From: Desarmillaria ectypa
Lineage: Eukaryota; Basidiomycota; Agaricomycetes; Agaricales; Physalacriaceae
Assembly: GCA_030407005.1 (NCBI GenBank)
Contig: JAUDYN010000001.1
Location: 1,116,001 to 1,180,000 of the forward strand
Direction: 5' to 3'
Length of the DNA: 64,000 bases
Below are positions 47,301 through 58,183 of this stretch, in pieces (the stretch's first letter is position 1; every line of letters starts with the position of its first letter). The notes under the pieces were generated by a model. It had not been told where the DNA came from. It saw only the letters and a program-made list of their open reading frames with translations, and did not search any database. The position numbers and the translations under genes are program-made.

Positions 47301-48130
47301 TTCTACTCAATGAGGCTTATCTGACTCGCACAAGTAACCGTCAACAATTGGACTGCACCCTCATCCTTCGCACATTAGGCAGTGGCGGCAAAGACAGCTT
47401 TGTTGTGGTTGGCGGGGAATGGGGTGAGTTACTTCCCGTTTATTAGACGTAGATGCTTTTCTTAACACACTTGATAGAACCGACATGTTTCGCCGTTCCT
47501 CTGGCTACACTGGCCCGACTATCTGGGCCCATATCACGGCCTCAAACAAGATTGCTGGAAGAGGGCGAAGGGGTCAACGCACCTAGAGAGGTGATGCGGC
47601 TCATCGAATGGCTGATGGCGTGTCCGCGAGAAGCCCTTCAAACTAAAAACTTATTCTCCTCTCATCATTCTGGGGACATTACAGAGATGCAGAAATGCTT
47701 GGACACTGGCTCTCACTTCCCTTCCAGTGTATCCCCTTCTCTGGCTCTGGCGGCGCTCTTAGTACTGTTAAGTGCGTTGCCTGAAAGTGTCATGCCGCAT
47801 GGTGTGGACATACTCAATGTTACAGAGCGGGAGGCAGCTTTTGAGGTTTGTTCTTATATTTTCTACTTGGTACTCTATATCTCACTGATGTACATGTAGG
47901 TTCTGGAAACACTGCCGACAGCAAATGTTAATGTGTGGATATCAGTCACCGCATTCCTGCATTACATCGCGCAAGAAGATGACGTAAAAGACCCTGACGC
48001 TGGTGAAGAGCCGAAGCAGGACGAGAAAGCTGCGAGGATAGCTGCTATCTTTGCTCCTGTTCTTTTGCGGGATGTCAATGAAGCAAGCCCGGTGAGGAAA
48101 TGGGAATTTTTGATGTATTTCATCGCGTAG
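44301..48130 (+). CDS. Inositol polyphosphate 5-phosphatase, OCRL/INPP5B type with ASH and RhoGAP-like regions, 1037 aa
   Basis: Fifteen exons join in frame: 44301-44488, 44532-44710, 44754-44948, 44997-45168, 45219-45400, 45466-45893, 45944-46060, 46114-46455, 46507-46628, 46681-46819, 46873-47003, 47058-47155, 47202-47423, 47478-47845, 47900-48130. Residues 1-245 are a globular N-terminal region. The catalytic domain (about 246-690) holds LGTFNVNGKGP, VFVLGFQELDLS, FVNSHLAAFD, FWMGDLNYRIDLP, FPITHRPTYRF, KPAWTDRIL and ISDHKPLSADF, the complete 5-phosphatase signature. Then comes an ASH-like beta domain (LQVKNLGKVPCTFRFVPIEP) and a C-terminal RhoGAP-like helical region (LIEWLM to AARIAAIFAPVLLRD). 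By homology it removes the 5-phosphate of PI(4,5)P2 and acts in endocytic traffic. A Ser/Thr/Pro-rich insert of about 95 residues lies between the first strand and VFVLGFQE. Confidence 0.93.
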
Positions 48131-48269
48131 GCGTCTTATCTATCTCGGTATAACTCTTATACGGGAAATGAGCAAACAGACCGTGCGGCGTAGTACAGCC
48201 GTTTCCCCCCTGCCCGAGGCTTACACCAATACCATCACCATCAGCACCGGCACCACATTCAACTTAAAA

Positions 48270-49260
48270 ATGGCAAAAATCCAAAGTCTTCCTCAAGAGC
48301 TCATAGATTCCTTCATTGACGAGTTCAAATACGATCAACAAACTCTTAAAACGTGCGCTCTCGGATGTCGGGCATTTCTGCCTCGAGTAAGGACGCTCCG
48401 CTTTCAGAACATCAGTCTTGTGCGAAAGGACCAAAGTTCCTCGTTCATCGCTCTTTGCAGGTCATCTCTGCACATCACAACATATATAACATCCCTCGGT
48501 ATCAAATTAGTGAGCGTGGGGAGCGACTCGGTGTCGTTATTCCAACTCTTATCCACTCTGCAACACCTTCGTCTTTTCCATTGTTTCAATCTCGATGAAT
48601 TGCTGCCTTACATTCTCACGAAAAATCTTTCCTCCCTTACTCTTGACACTGTCAGCTTTGAAGACTCAACCAAGCTCAAAGCATTCGTCGCCTTGTTCCC
48701 AAGCCTTCGGCGACTATCTTTAGTAGAAATAATGTTCCATCACACTGGAGACAGCTTCTCCACCCATAAAGAAAATCTCCACCTCGACGCACTTTCAATT
48801 AATTTTGGACCTAAAGTCGCTGACTTTATCCTGTGCCCAATTAAAGACCTACATTGCCTTACCGCTAGATTTAACATATCTCATGCCCCCCCCCCTTCTC
48901 ACATTCCTCCAACACAAGCATGATTCACTTCAGGATTTATACCTCCAGTTTTTCTGTGAGTCGACGCGATCTTGTCCCTCTTCTGCATTACTGACACCAG
49001 TGACTTGGATAGCCAAATTGCCCGACTCCGATATCCCGTCCATCGATTTATCACTTACACGTCTCCAGAATATCACCTTTGAGGTGTGGCAAGGAAACGG
49101 TACGGCATTCGGTCGTTCTGCACTCGAGTGGTCCATGCGAACGCTCGCTACTACTCCATCAGCAAATGCTCGTTTTCCCTTGTCCTTTATGGCCCTCCGG
49201 AGAACGACCAGTCTGTTTGGCGTAATCTGCCAGCACGTCGTTCGGTGTCGATCGATATAG
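48270..49260 (+). pseudogene. F-box protein with LRR-like region, frame broken at a poly-C tract
   Basis: MAKIQSLPQELIDSFIDEF and KTCALGCRAFLPRVR form an F-box. Leucine-rich segments follow (LSTLQHLRLFHCFNLDELLP, LSSLTLDTVSFEDSTKL, FPSLRRLSLVEIMF), typical of fungal F-box/LRR proteins. At 48886-48895 there is a run of ten C. In the F-box frame the protein stops shortly after (SHIPPTQA), whereas one base fewer would continue directly into LTFLQHKHDSLQDLYLQFF and a further 110 codons of similar composition. Thus either the gene is a fresh pseudogene or the run length is a sequencing error. An upstream in-frame ATG exists at 48168, only 38 bp after the phosphatase stop; 48270 was preferred because the F-box starts there. 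Confidence 0.7.
48886..48895 (+). repeat. Homopolymer tract of 10 C inside an F-box gene
   Basis: The tract coincides exactly with the point where the coding frame of the F-box/LRR gene switches. Nine C would keep the frame. Confidence 0.85.
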
Positions 49261-49622
49261 CCCTGCACAGACGTGAAAACCACTCGGGGGACTGCCTGGC
49301 GTTGAAACTACCCTCGAAAGTGAGGTCAAACAAAGGCCATCAAAATAATTTTTCGTTTTAAGGTACGATTGTCTTACACAGCATGCCGAGACCATTTTTG
49401 ACTCTTGATCTTTCAACAGGCAAAGATAGTCGAATTTTGTGAGTAAATACAATTGAAGTCTTCCAATTTAAGGAGCATTCAGAATCATAATCCAGACTTT
49501 CTTTCTATGTCAGAGATATATCCAACTTCTTCGAAGAACCTTTCGAGGGCTTCTGATGACAGTTTACGCATTTACCTCTTCCACGGTCTTCAATTTACGT
49601 TATCACGATATAATTGACTAGC
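49261..49622. other. Intergenic; no feature seen
   Basis: A 360-bp spacer between the converging F-box gene and BTB copy 7. Possible overlapping 3' ends; no gene supported. Confidence 0.4.
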
Positions 49623-50453
49623 CTACGACAGAAGATTTGGGAGGGGGACTTCATCTCCGAACGCTGCTGCCCTTCTATTGATATCTTCAATCTCAGCTTC
49701 GAACACTTCATTCAAGAACACATCGCGGGGAGTCGGAGGTGGCCTGTATCCATAAGCGTAACCCATTGCGCCCATTGGCATGCGGGTGACGAGCTTCATC
49801 TGGACCTGCCACAGCTGAAGGGTGGTGATTAAACCGAGCTGCTGAGCTTCGGCTTCGGAAACGGCATTTCTGCGGTCAACCAAATCGCGATAGCCCGAAA
49901 TCACCCAGTCGGGCACTGCACATTCTTTGCCGTACACGACTCGGGCCACGTCTGTTAAAGAGAGTTTTTTGAGCTCGTAGATAGCGACTTTGCGGACTTT
50001 GGACATGACCCACATATTGGCCAAGCGCAGCACCGAAAGCCACTCTTCAGGAAGCAAGTGAGTGTTTTCTCTGGTGGTTGAAAAAATAAGTGTCGAAGAC
50101 GGAATGGGAAGATACGACTCCAAACTCACAGTCTTGCATCCGTCAATAAAAATCTAAGAAGACATTCGAAGTCTTTGCTCTCCACGCCCTGTAGCTCGAT
50201 GGGGTGCTCGTCATCCGAACCATCCGCTACATCACTCTTCGTGTCGGAAGGTAAGGTGAACATGGACGCAAAAATTTCAGAGGACTTCTCGAAATGATAA
50301 CGGGGAACCTGGTACAATTGACCTCCAACCTGGTCATACGTGCAAAGCTCTATTAATGCCATGTTATACTAAGTCAAAGGTTATACGTACCAGGAAAATG
50401 ACCGACTGCCAATAAAATTCAGCACTTCGAGGGTAACTCGATTTGCTAGCCAT
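49623..50453 (-). CDS. BTB/POZ domain protein, copy 7, 236 aa
   Basis: Exons 50453-50391, 50329-50130 and 50070-49623 with the family's phase 0 and phase 2 introns. Exon 1: MASKSSYPRSAEFYWQSVIFL. The core is VGGQLYQVPRYHFEKSSEIF with DGSDDEHPIELQGVESKDF. The C-terminal exon has PEEWLSVLRLANMWVMSKVRK, VVYGKECAVPDWVISGYRDL and FEAEIEDINRRAAAFGDE. Intact. A Tyr/Gly/Pro-rich loop (GYAYGYRPPPTPR) replaces the shorter linker of other copies. It is the only intact minus-strand copy. Upstream on the same strand lies the fragmentary copy 8. Confidence 0.85.
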
Positions 50454-51068
50454 ATCGTCGCTTGAGAAGAGGAAACTACAGATCAGGGTGGAACAGGGTA
50501 AGTAATTGAGTGACAATTAGGTAACAATGACACTGACAGTTTCAGTGCTAAGACGAGAGGCAACTACAAGTGTACATGACCGCGTGTGATGAACGGAATA
50601 AATCCAAACGAGTAGAAGGAAACGACGCAAGAGAATAAAATTGAGTCCGAGGTGCCTGAGGCATACCACGAGCAGGTATAAAACACATTTTTCTGCATGT
50701 AGACTCCAACGCTTCAAGTTCCAAAGCGAGCTATATCATACCTAAAATGATGACGGGCATGCTCAATTTCGTAACTTTGAAGGATGAAAATAGTGTCTTG
50801 TATACATTGCCAGTGGCTCCTATTGTTTGAGTATGATGACAACAGTCAAGGGGGGAAATCAATTGCAATAGAAATGTATCGACAAATAATCTACTCGAAG
50901 TGATACGCTCCTAGCTTGAAAGTCGTTGGTCACAACTGTCATGTCATACTGAGGCCGTTGCGTTCACCGTTTCATTGAACATCGTACATCGTAGGCTCCT
51001 GAAAAAGTGAAATTGTAAGTGAAGTAGTGGTGAAGCATGCCCTAATACGTACCACAATAGTGACTCCA
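50454..51068. other. Intergenic; no feature seen
   Basis: Promoter side of BTB copy 7 and 3' flank of copy 8. No other element recognised. Confidence 0.4.
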
Positions 51069-51490
51069 TTACTTTATGAAAGATGGCGTTGCAGAAGGAA
51101 CCTCGTATCCCAACGCAACTGCCCTTCGATGAATATCGGTGACCTCGGAGCCGAACGCTTGATTCAATTGCTTATCAATTTTACTATTGCCCCCCTTGTT
51201 GAGGGCGCTAGACCCCGATGAAATACCGGCCTTATGCTGGATGTGTCTGCACCAAGTCGCGCAGATTCCTCCTTGGAAATAGCAGTCTGTCTGGCTACCA
51301 GGTCATGAAGACCAGATATTGCCCATTCTGCTACTGCCAACTCCCTACCATAAACAACTCTTTCAACGGCATCTAGTGGTTCGGATTTGGTGAGTTTTCT
51401 TAACGCTGACTTTCGTATCCTTGCCATGCCCCACATATTGGCCAACCGCAAGACTGGAAACCATCCATTCTGCTTGAGGGGAGGAATCTC
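51069..51490 (-). pseudogene. BTB/POZ family copy 8, C-terminal exon fragment only
   Basis: The minus strand reads FPVLRLANMWGMARIRKSAL, VVYGRELAVAEWAISGLHDL and SKEESARLG, the family's third exon. Near its end a frame change occurs (KLISN then stop; the continuation LNQAFGSEVTDIHRRAVALG is in another frame and ends at 51069). No exon 1 or BTB core is found upstream on the minus strand, so the gene has lost its defining domain. Confidence 0.8.
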
Positions 51491-51946
51491 ACCGTAGTCT
51501 CGTCAATAGCCATCATTGCGATACTATCATTGGGTATGGTGAATGACTCAGTTTAAGTGGCTGGCTTGGCCGTGGTCCAAGAACGAGTGCTTACGTCTGA
51601 CCTAGGAGCGAGAACGTGCAGGGGCGCACCGCATTGTTGTAACTATTGCAGTGGGAGGCTTGCTGAGTAGAGAATACTGAAATGTTAGCTACTAGAGCTC
51701 GAGACGAGCTCCTTAAATACTACAGAATGTATCTAGAATGTTCTACTGAAGTACCTAATTATATCCTAGTATCGTGCCAAATTGATGGTACCGAGGGTTC
51801 GGAAATATTCCGGCACATGCTTGAAGTTGCAAATCCCAACACGCATTCTAGTGGGTACAGGGTGGATGAACCAAAGGAACAGGCCCTGTGCTGATAAATG
51901 TGTGGCTGTGCTACGTGCTGTTTGATCGTACGCCCACTGTCGTCGA

Positions 51947-52752
51947 ATGCTGCAGTCACGGCCAGACACCTCTTGTACCATTCACGATTCTAGATATTAC
52001 TGGAATGATGTGATATTTCAGGTAAGAATCGAACTTGTACTAGTTCATTTACCGATCAGCTTAAGATTTTCAAGGTTGAAAACCGCCTTTTTAAAGTACC
52101 TTCACACTATTTCGTGCAGAACTCTGAGGTATTCGCCGACACCTTTGGCCTACCCCAGGGAAGTCAAGGTCCTGAAGGGCTCAGTGATGAGAACCCCGTG
52201 GTGCTGCATGGAATCTGTGCTGTCGATTTTGAGCATCTACTTGAGATCATATACCCTCAGTGAAGTCTTTGCTTTCCACATATGTCATCGATAAATACCG
52301 ACTCCTTCTTTAGAAAGATTCCGCAGGACCATTTTGCATTTGGCAAAGACGAGTGGACTTCGGTCCTAAGGCTGTCTACCATGTGGCACCTCTCCGACAT
52401 ACGCCAACTCGCAATCAAGCACCTCCAACAAGATCCGAAACTGGACCCTGTAGAGCGCGTAGTCCTCGCAAAATCCTACTCCGTTTCATCATGGCTTCGC
52501 CTTGGGTATCTTAGCCTGGTGAAGCGGGCGCAGCCACTGTCAGTAGACGAGGCTGAACAGATCGGGTTTAAATCGGCTATCCAGATCTTTCAATTGCGCG
52601 AGGATGCTGTGGTAAAGCAAGCCGGAAACAGGGGATACGTGAAGTATAATGGGACATTAACGGACCATGATGTCCAGGCAGTGTTTGACAAGGTTTTCCA
52701 GGAGGAGTTCAGGCTCGCGGACGCCGCGAGTCAAAGATATCTTGATGCTTGA
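51947..52752 (+). CDS. BTB/POZ domain protein, copy 9, 232 aa
   Basis: Exons 51947-52021, 52075-52259 and 52314-52752 with phase 0 and 2 introns. Exon 1 ends SRYYWNDVIFQ. The core is VENRLFKVPSHYFVQNSEVF with LSDENPVVLHGICAVDF. The C-terminal exon has DEWTSVLRLSTMWHLSDIRQ, VERVVLAKSYSVSSWLRLGY and VFQEEFRLADAASQRY. Intact. The YYW...FQ and SWLRLGY signatures group it with copy 3, 45 kb away, rather than with its neighbours. This implies at least two subfamilies that were mixed across the window. Confidence 0.85.
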
Positions 52753-52990
52753 AATTGGCGCTTTTGGTTTCTGATCCCGGCCCAAATGTAAAGCATTACA
52801 ATTTCTTGATTTACGTTAGCTTCGAGTGTGTGCTTTGCTGTCAGATTCGATGACTTAACTTCGAATGTATGCGGGGCACGTGTTGGCTTAATTGTCTTCT
52901 TTGTACCATGTTATCGCAGATCCTTTGCGCGTTTTCGATGGTATGTGACCAGGTTTATGAGTTTAAGGTCTGCTTAATATCTCGTAGTTA

Positions 52991-53722
52991 ATGATAGCTA
53001 CGATCTCTTTGGCATTGAACATCAAAACGCACGGATATCGGCTTTCGACGGCGAAGTCTCTCATCTTCAATGCTAATGACAAGTCGACGCGCAAGACCGT
53101 ACACAATGGCACCTTTTACTTGGAGAATGCAATCACTCAGGTGCGCCAACTCGGATGACGAGTTTTCTTTAATGTTCAATGCAGGTCACAGGCCGGGACC
53201 CAGCTATTCAAAGTTCTGATACGCGATTTCGAGTAATCCACATTTTTGAAGGAGCTGGATCTAGCCGGAGGCAAAGGCTCTCGCGATGATGATCCGATGG
53301 TTTTGGAAGGCGTCTCCTCAGTAGAGTTTGAAAGCTTACTGCGAGTCATACATATGCGGTAGGCGCTTCCGTTAACGAATCATCAATATTCTGAGTCGAA
53401 CTGCTGTTAGGATAGTGGAACCGGGAAACTCGAACTACAGGTGCTGATCAGCGCGCTGAAACTTTCCACCAGTTGGCAGCTCATTGACACTCGCAACAAA
53501 ACTATACAGCAATTCCATCCTATGATTTCCACCAACTTCGCTGTACTTGTCGACCTTGGCACAACATATTTTGTCCTACCCTGGCTAGAACTGGACCTGT
53601 ACAAACTAGTTGAACACAGGACGTGTATCACAAACATAGAAGGGACATATTTTACCGGGACTCCATTCTCAAAGTATGGGAAGCGCAAGAGAGGGTCAGA
53701 GAAAGAGGGTCAGATCCATTGA
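52991..53722 (+). pseudogene. BTB/POZ family copy 10, strongly decayed
   Basis: A plausible first exon (ATG at 52991) ends NGTFYLENAITQ with a GT donor, matching the FYWExxxFQ end of the family. After an intron-like gap, TQLFKVLIRDFE is followed by a stop, then LKELDLAGG and DDDPMVLEGVSSVEFESLLR. After the second intron position, ISALKLSTSWQLIDTRNK appears, and the rest drifts away from the family pattern. A nonsense codon, frame changes and loss of the DWVISGY region show it is dead and older than copies 2, 4 and 12. Confidence 0.7.
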
Positions 53723-54312
53723 ATAGTTTTCGACGTTTTCAATGCAGAAATCTGGAAAGTTGAAATAGGGTCTAATGTTTACGGTACCGTTACGGTATCT
53801 GGGTGGCCGCCGGAAAGGTCACTGGTGAGAACCCCTACTGCGACGACCAGCGCAGGGACAATCCGAGTCGTTTCACCCTCATACGAGTACAGTCAGCCAA
53901 GACAGGTCCTATTACCTCAGTTGTTACGCAGGTATTGATGAGAAGCGTGAGCACTGGAAGTTGATAACGATGTTGATTCTGCGGAAGCGAATACTCCAAA
54001 CCAACGGCGACCGCCAAAGCTGCGCCGTTCCTGTATAATATGTTAGGCAGCAGACTACTCGATTTTGGTACACTAGAATCTCAAACAATAGACTGCAGGA
54101 AAAGGCCCATTGCAATAAAAGTATATATGCACCAGATCAGGCAGGCAGTTTCAGCGATAAGTCCACCGAGTATCGACCTGGGGCAACTTCTCTCCACTAT
54201 AATTGCACAGAACTTCCATTTGCATTTCATATAATAACGTGACACCAATATATTTGTACTAACCAGGCCGTCTGCATACTAGGAGTATTGCGACAAAGAC
54301 GAGTAGTAGAAT
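53723..54312. other. Intergenic; no feature seen
   Basis: A 590-bp spacer between dead BTB copy 10 and the OB-fold-like gene. Only short frames on both strands. Confidence 0.4.
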
Positions 54313-55222
54313 TTATACGGTAGTCTCCGTAATCTTCCGCTTCTTACACAAACATGGGCCACTCTCCGTGTAGCTGAACCTGATCTTGCCTGCTGGGGCC
54401 GTGGGTACGCCTATATATTATATCTATAAGCAAAAACATCAACATAGAATCCTTGCTTACTTGAAGATGGAGGAGACGGTGGAGTATATGGTGGGCCAAG
54501 ATACGTAATCTTGTCCAACTCCACATCGAAAAAGTCCGCCATGTTATCCTCCAACCGACGGATCACTCGATGAAGGTGCCCCGAAACTGACACGTAGTGT
54601 CCTACGCGGGGATCAGGCATTTTAGCACCTAAGCTTTGGGCCGTAACTGCAGAGAAACATCGAATTGGCAGCGTCGGCTTGGTCTTGCAGTTTTTAAGGG
54701 CGTGGACGTAGGTCTCGGGAGTGAGATGGAAAGTTTTATCGTTGCTGTTGACACTGGTTACAATGCCAGAGACGTTGACAAATGGCCGATATTTGACATC
54801 AGCGATCTCCCTCACGGCGGCCGGGATCATCTGTGAGTGAAATAGTCACCTGTGTAGTGATGTAGATCAAGCTCAAGACTTACCGATACGATGTCTCCCA
54901 CCAAAACATATTTTTCTTTAGATAAACCATCCAAAACCGCCGCGCTGGACACTTCGTGCTCCATCCTTGCGATCTATACTTTGGTGAGCGGTATAGATAG
55001 TCAGAATAGGCGAGTGCTTACATTCACATGAATGAAGTATACCCCAACTTGTTCGAAGGAGAGCTCACTACCATTGTAGTAACGAAGAGAGGCAAGGCCA
55101 GGATCGGGCCCGTGCGTATCTTGGAAGTAGAGATGGGCATCGAAGAGCACGGTTTTGGAATTTTCAATTGCGCGGGGGTTTTCGAGGACAGCGATAGCTG
55201 ATAATGAAGCGCAGCCGGTCAT
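54313..55222 (-). CDS. OB-fold-like protein of unknown function, 252 aa, four exons
   Basis: Exons 55222-55022, 54973-54884, 54830-54461 and 54410-54313 join with canonical introns. Two beta-rich parts are seen. The first is TVLFDAHLYFQDTHGPDPG to VGVYFIHVNIARM. The second is YRPFVNVSGIVTSVNSNDKT, followed by LPIRCFSA and VGHYVSVSGHLHRVI, a pattern like an OB fold (V-x-V-x-G-x-V and a late G-x-V-S-V-x-G strand). The C-terminus is Pro/Ser-rich and ends with a basic KKRK cluster that could be a nuclear localisation signal. A nucleic-acid-binding role is inferred from the fold impression only; no family was recognised with confidence. The start is the Met of MTGCASLSAIAVL; an upstream in-frame ATG at 55321 gives a longer, less convincing N-terminus. 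Confidence 0.65.
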
Positions 55223-56890
55223 GATAATGTTTTTCGAGCGGGGTGGGTGATGAAGTTGAATACAGATATGCGCGCAGAAAATCGGGAGGGTATTTAAATC
55301 AGGTATGTCTGCCCCGCGCAATCAGCCTCCGGATAGATCCCTGTAGTTCGCTCGGCCTTCGGAAGATCCAAGGATCGGAGGAAGGTGCCTATGATACAGC
55401 GAAATGTACATCAGACCTTCAGCTCGCGACAGGCCTGGAAACCATCGTAATCGTTCCCCACACATGATTCCTTTACACCACACTGGGAGGAGAGACAGCA
55501 ACAAGTGTTGATAGCGAGAAATGTAGCCTCGTGACCGTGTTACGGACAGTCCATGCTTCCCATCAACGTCGTTGAAATTCTCACTGCTGCCAAGTGCCAG
55601 ATAAGAGCGATTACTTCGCTCCCATGTCCATGACCCGCCCAGTAGTAGCCAGAATCGTAACGTTGCATGCATCACTAGGTGGCCCACGTATCCTGATCAT
55701 ACTGGACCAAAGAGACCAGTCTCTCGAATAGCAAAACACCGTTTCATCGGGCAGCTGGAGTCATTTGATTCGATGCTACCATTGTCGCAATGTAGCAACG
55801 ATCCTGAGAATTCTGATTATGGTAAGTCATTCAGCTCTTAAAAACCGAGAGAATCGACCACCTCAAATTCTTCACTTAACGGGAGCAATACACCTTGCGG
55901 ATTAATAACGACATATACTGACAGAAACATGACAGGGATGCCTTGAAGCAAACAAAGCTGCCGTCACTAGATAGGTTTCTGTTCTGATGGCGGGTGGCGG
56001 ACAAGCAGAGAACTACCATCGCGCGTTCGAGTGTTGATCCTGAGACTTTGGGCGGTGGCGCCGGTGAACCGGATTAACAGGAAACACTCGTATCCGGAAG
56101 AAATGAGCGTGCAGGCTTAGCACTGTGAAATCGTTTGGATACAGCGTCTTTTGAATAGGCAGAAAGAATTGGCTTGGGCGCGTTACAGGAGATTTTCGAC
56201 ATGCTTAAGAGAGCGGCCGATCTTCGGAATGGCTGTGAAAACGAATGAGAACATGGGAATGGAAGAAATGGAAACGTACAGTCAAAAACTGGACCTTCTA
56301 CTCGACGTACGCGCGGTACTGACAGGTTCATCCATCGTATTGATATCCAACAGACTCCTGTCTAGACCTCTTCTGATTTTCTCCAACGGATATATACAAC
56401 AATCTTTCGCACATGCCACTACTAAGAGTTTAAGCATATTTGCGACTACGGATTCTCATCAGCTGAGGTGAAATCATGAGGCTTATGATCTATTGTAGGA
56501 CTCAAACTGACTCAAGGGGCCAGTCCGCACTGGAACTAATAATTATCCATATCTGACGATGACTTAAGCGACGGTCGATTTAAACGAAGAAAATAGCGTA
56601 CATGCTCGTGTTATCCTAGATAGAAGATTGTGGCATCTGTTGACTTGTAAGCCCCTTGTGAATACGCATACACTCGTCACAGTTTCGGCCACGACGGGAC
56701 AAATGGAGATCTGTTCTTCGAATCATTTCAGTACGCTCGCAGAAGTGATAGGCAAACATAACTGAGAGAGCATTGAACAAAAAAGAAATTTACCGTCACG
56801 GGAGACCCGGCGGGCCGGAAGGTTCCACACCTTGAGACTACTGTTTCGCTTTGCGAATAGTTCTATAAAAGCTACTCCTTTCTGACCACC
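55223..56890. other. 1.7 kb with no supportable gene
   Basis: Upstream regions of the OB-fold-like gene and of BTB copy 11. Frames of up to 121 codons occur on both strands without motif or splice partners. Confidence 0.45.
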
Positions 56891-57762
56891 ATGCGAGGAA
56901 TCGACATCAACGAGGAATTCGCATCTCGACGTCTTAAAAACGAATCTACTGACACAGAAAGGACACAATGGACTAGAAATATGGCCTTCTATTGGGAAAC
57001 TAGCGTCTTTTTGGTGTGCAAATCTAAACAATTCTTTCTGAAGCACATAGTAATGGAGGGAGAAAGGTCGAAGATGAGCTGTTCCGTGCGCCTAGATATC
57101 AGTTTATCAATCACTCGGACACCTTTAAAGCAATGTTCACGCTCCCCCAGGGCCAGAATATCAACGTCGAAGGCAGCAGCGACGATAACCCCATCCGCTT
57201 ACAGGGCATCGGCAAACTCGACTTTGAGCGTTTGCTCAAATATATGTATCCAACGTACGATATTACCGACAACAAATCCTCTTCGTCTTGTGTCTCACGT
57301 CCTTCAAGGAATATTCCGCCCGTCTTGACGAGGCCATTAGAAGACTGGATATCGATTTTGAAGCTCTCGACGATGTGGTTCATGACGGATATACGCAACC
57401 ACGTCATTCCGAAGATTATCGAGCGTCATCTCGAGATTGATGTGATAGAGAGAATAACGCTTGGCAGAAAGTACGACCTCCCTGCATTGGTGACGTCGGG
57501 AGTAACGACGCTCGTCAACCAAGACGGGGGTGTATCGGAAGTTCAAGCGGAAGCTCTGGGCTGGGACACGGCTCTGCGCATTCAATGGGTACGAGATAAA
57601 CTGCTAACGGATCGACTAGGCCGTTCGTACACGTTTGGGGAAAGCCAAGTTCGTTCTATTGCGGAGAATATATTCCAAGGGGAATGGACATTTTCGAAGT
57701 TGCCTAAACGGAATAGTCTTTCGGGCTCTAGCGAATTCAATACAGGGCGACAGCGAGGCTAG
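56891..57762 (+). CDS. BTB/POZ domain protein, copy 11, 254 aa
   Basis: Exons 56891-57013, 57067-57254 and 57309-57762. The second intron (54 bases, gtacga to ttcaag) is open in frame, so an unspliced form would also be translatable. Exon 1 is long and charged (MRGIDINEEFASRRLKNES) and ends AFYWETSVFL. The core: VEDELFRAPRYQFINHSDTF with GSSDDNPIRLQGIGKLDF. The C-terminal exon: EDWISILKLSTMWFMTDIRN, ERITLGRKYDLPALVTSGVT and a basic tail. Intact. Copy 12, 400 bp downstream, is its closest relative. Confidence 0.85.
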
Positions 57763-58183
57763 CATTGGCCTAAAGTTGTCTCGTATACTAGGTCCCTGTA
57801 CTTTTGAATTATTTAACCTTATTGTGCGAGAGATGGTAACATGGAATCGTGCTCAGAAACATTGATAGTCTCTACATAAGAAAGGATGGTCAATGCCGGT
57901 CTCCCATCCTGCGGTACGACGGGTGTGTGTGCAAGGCTACTCGTAAATGCTGTCGTAAATACTTAACTGGCTTTGTCAGAGATAAAGCCACTCCCCAACA
58001 AGCATGTACCAGTAGCATCGCGTTCGTTTCTCGACGTTATGCCTGTCATTTTTCCCATTTGCCGGCATTATGAGATGTTTTATATTTGTATGAGGTTACT
58101 ATTCCTGGATGTGACCGTGAATATATGCATAAAATGCTCTTTGAGTCTCTTTCTGAGACATCCAGGACGCTTTAACAACAAAG

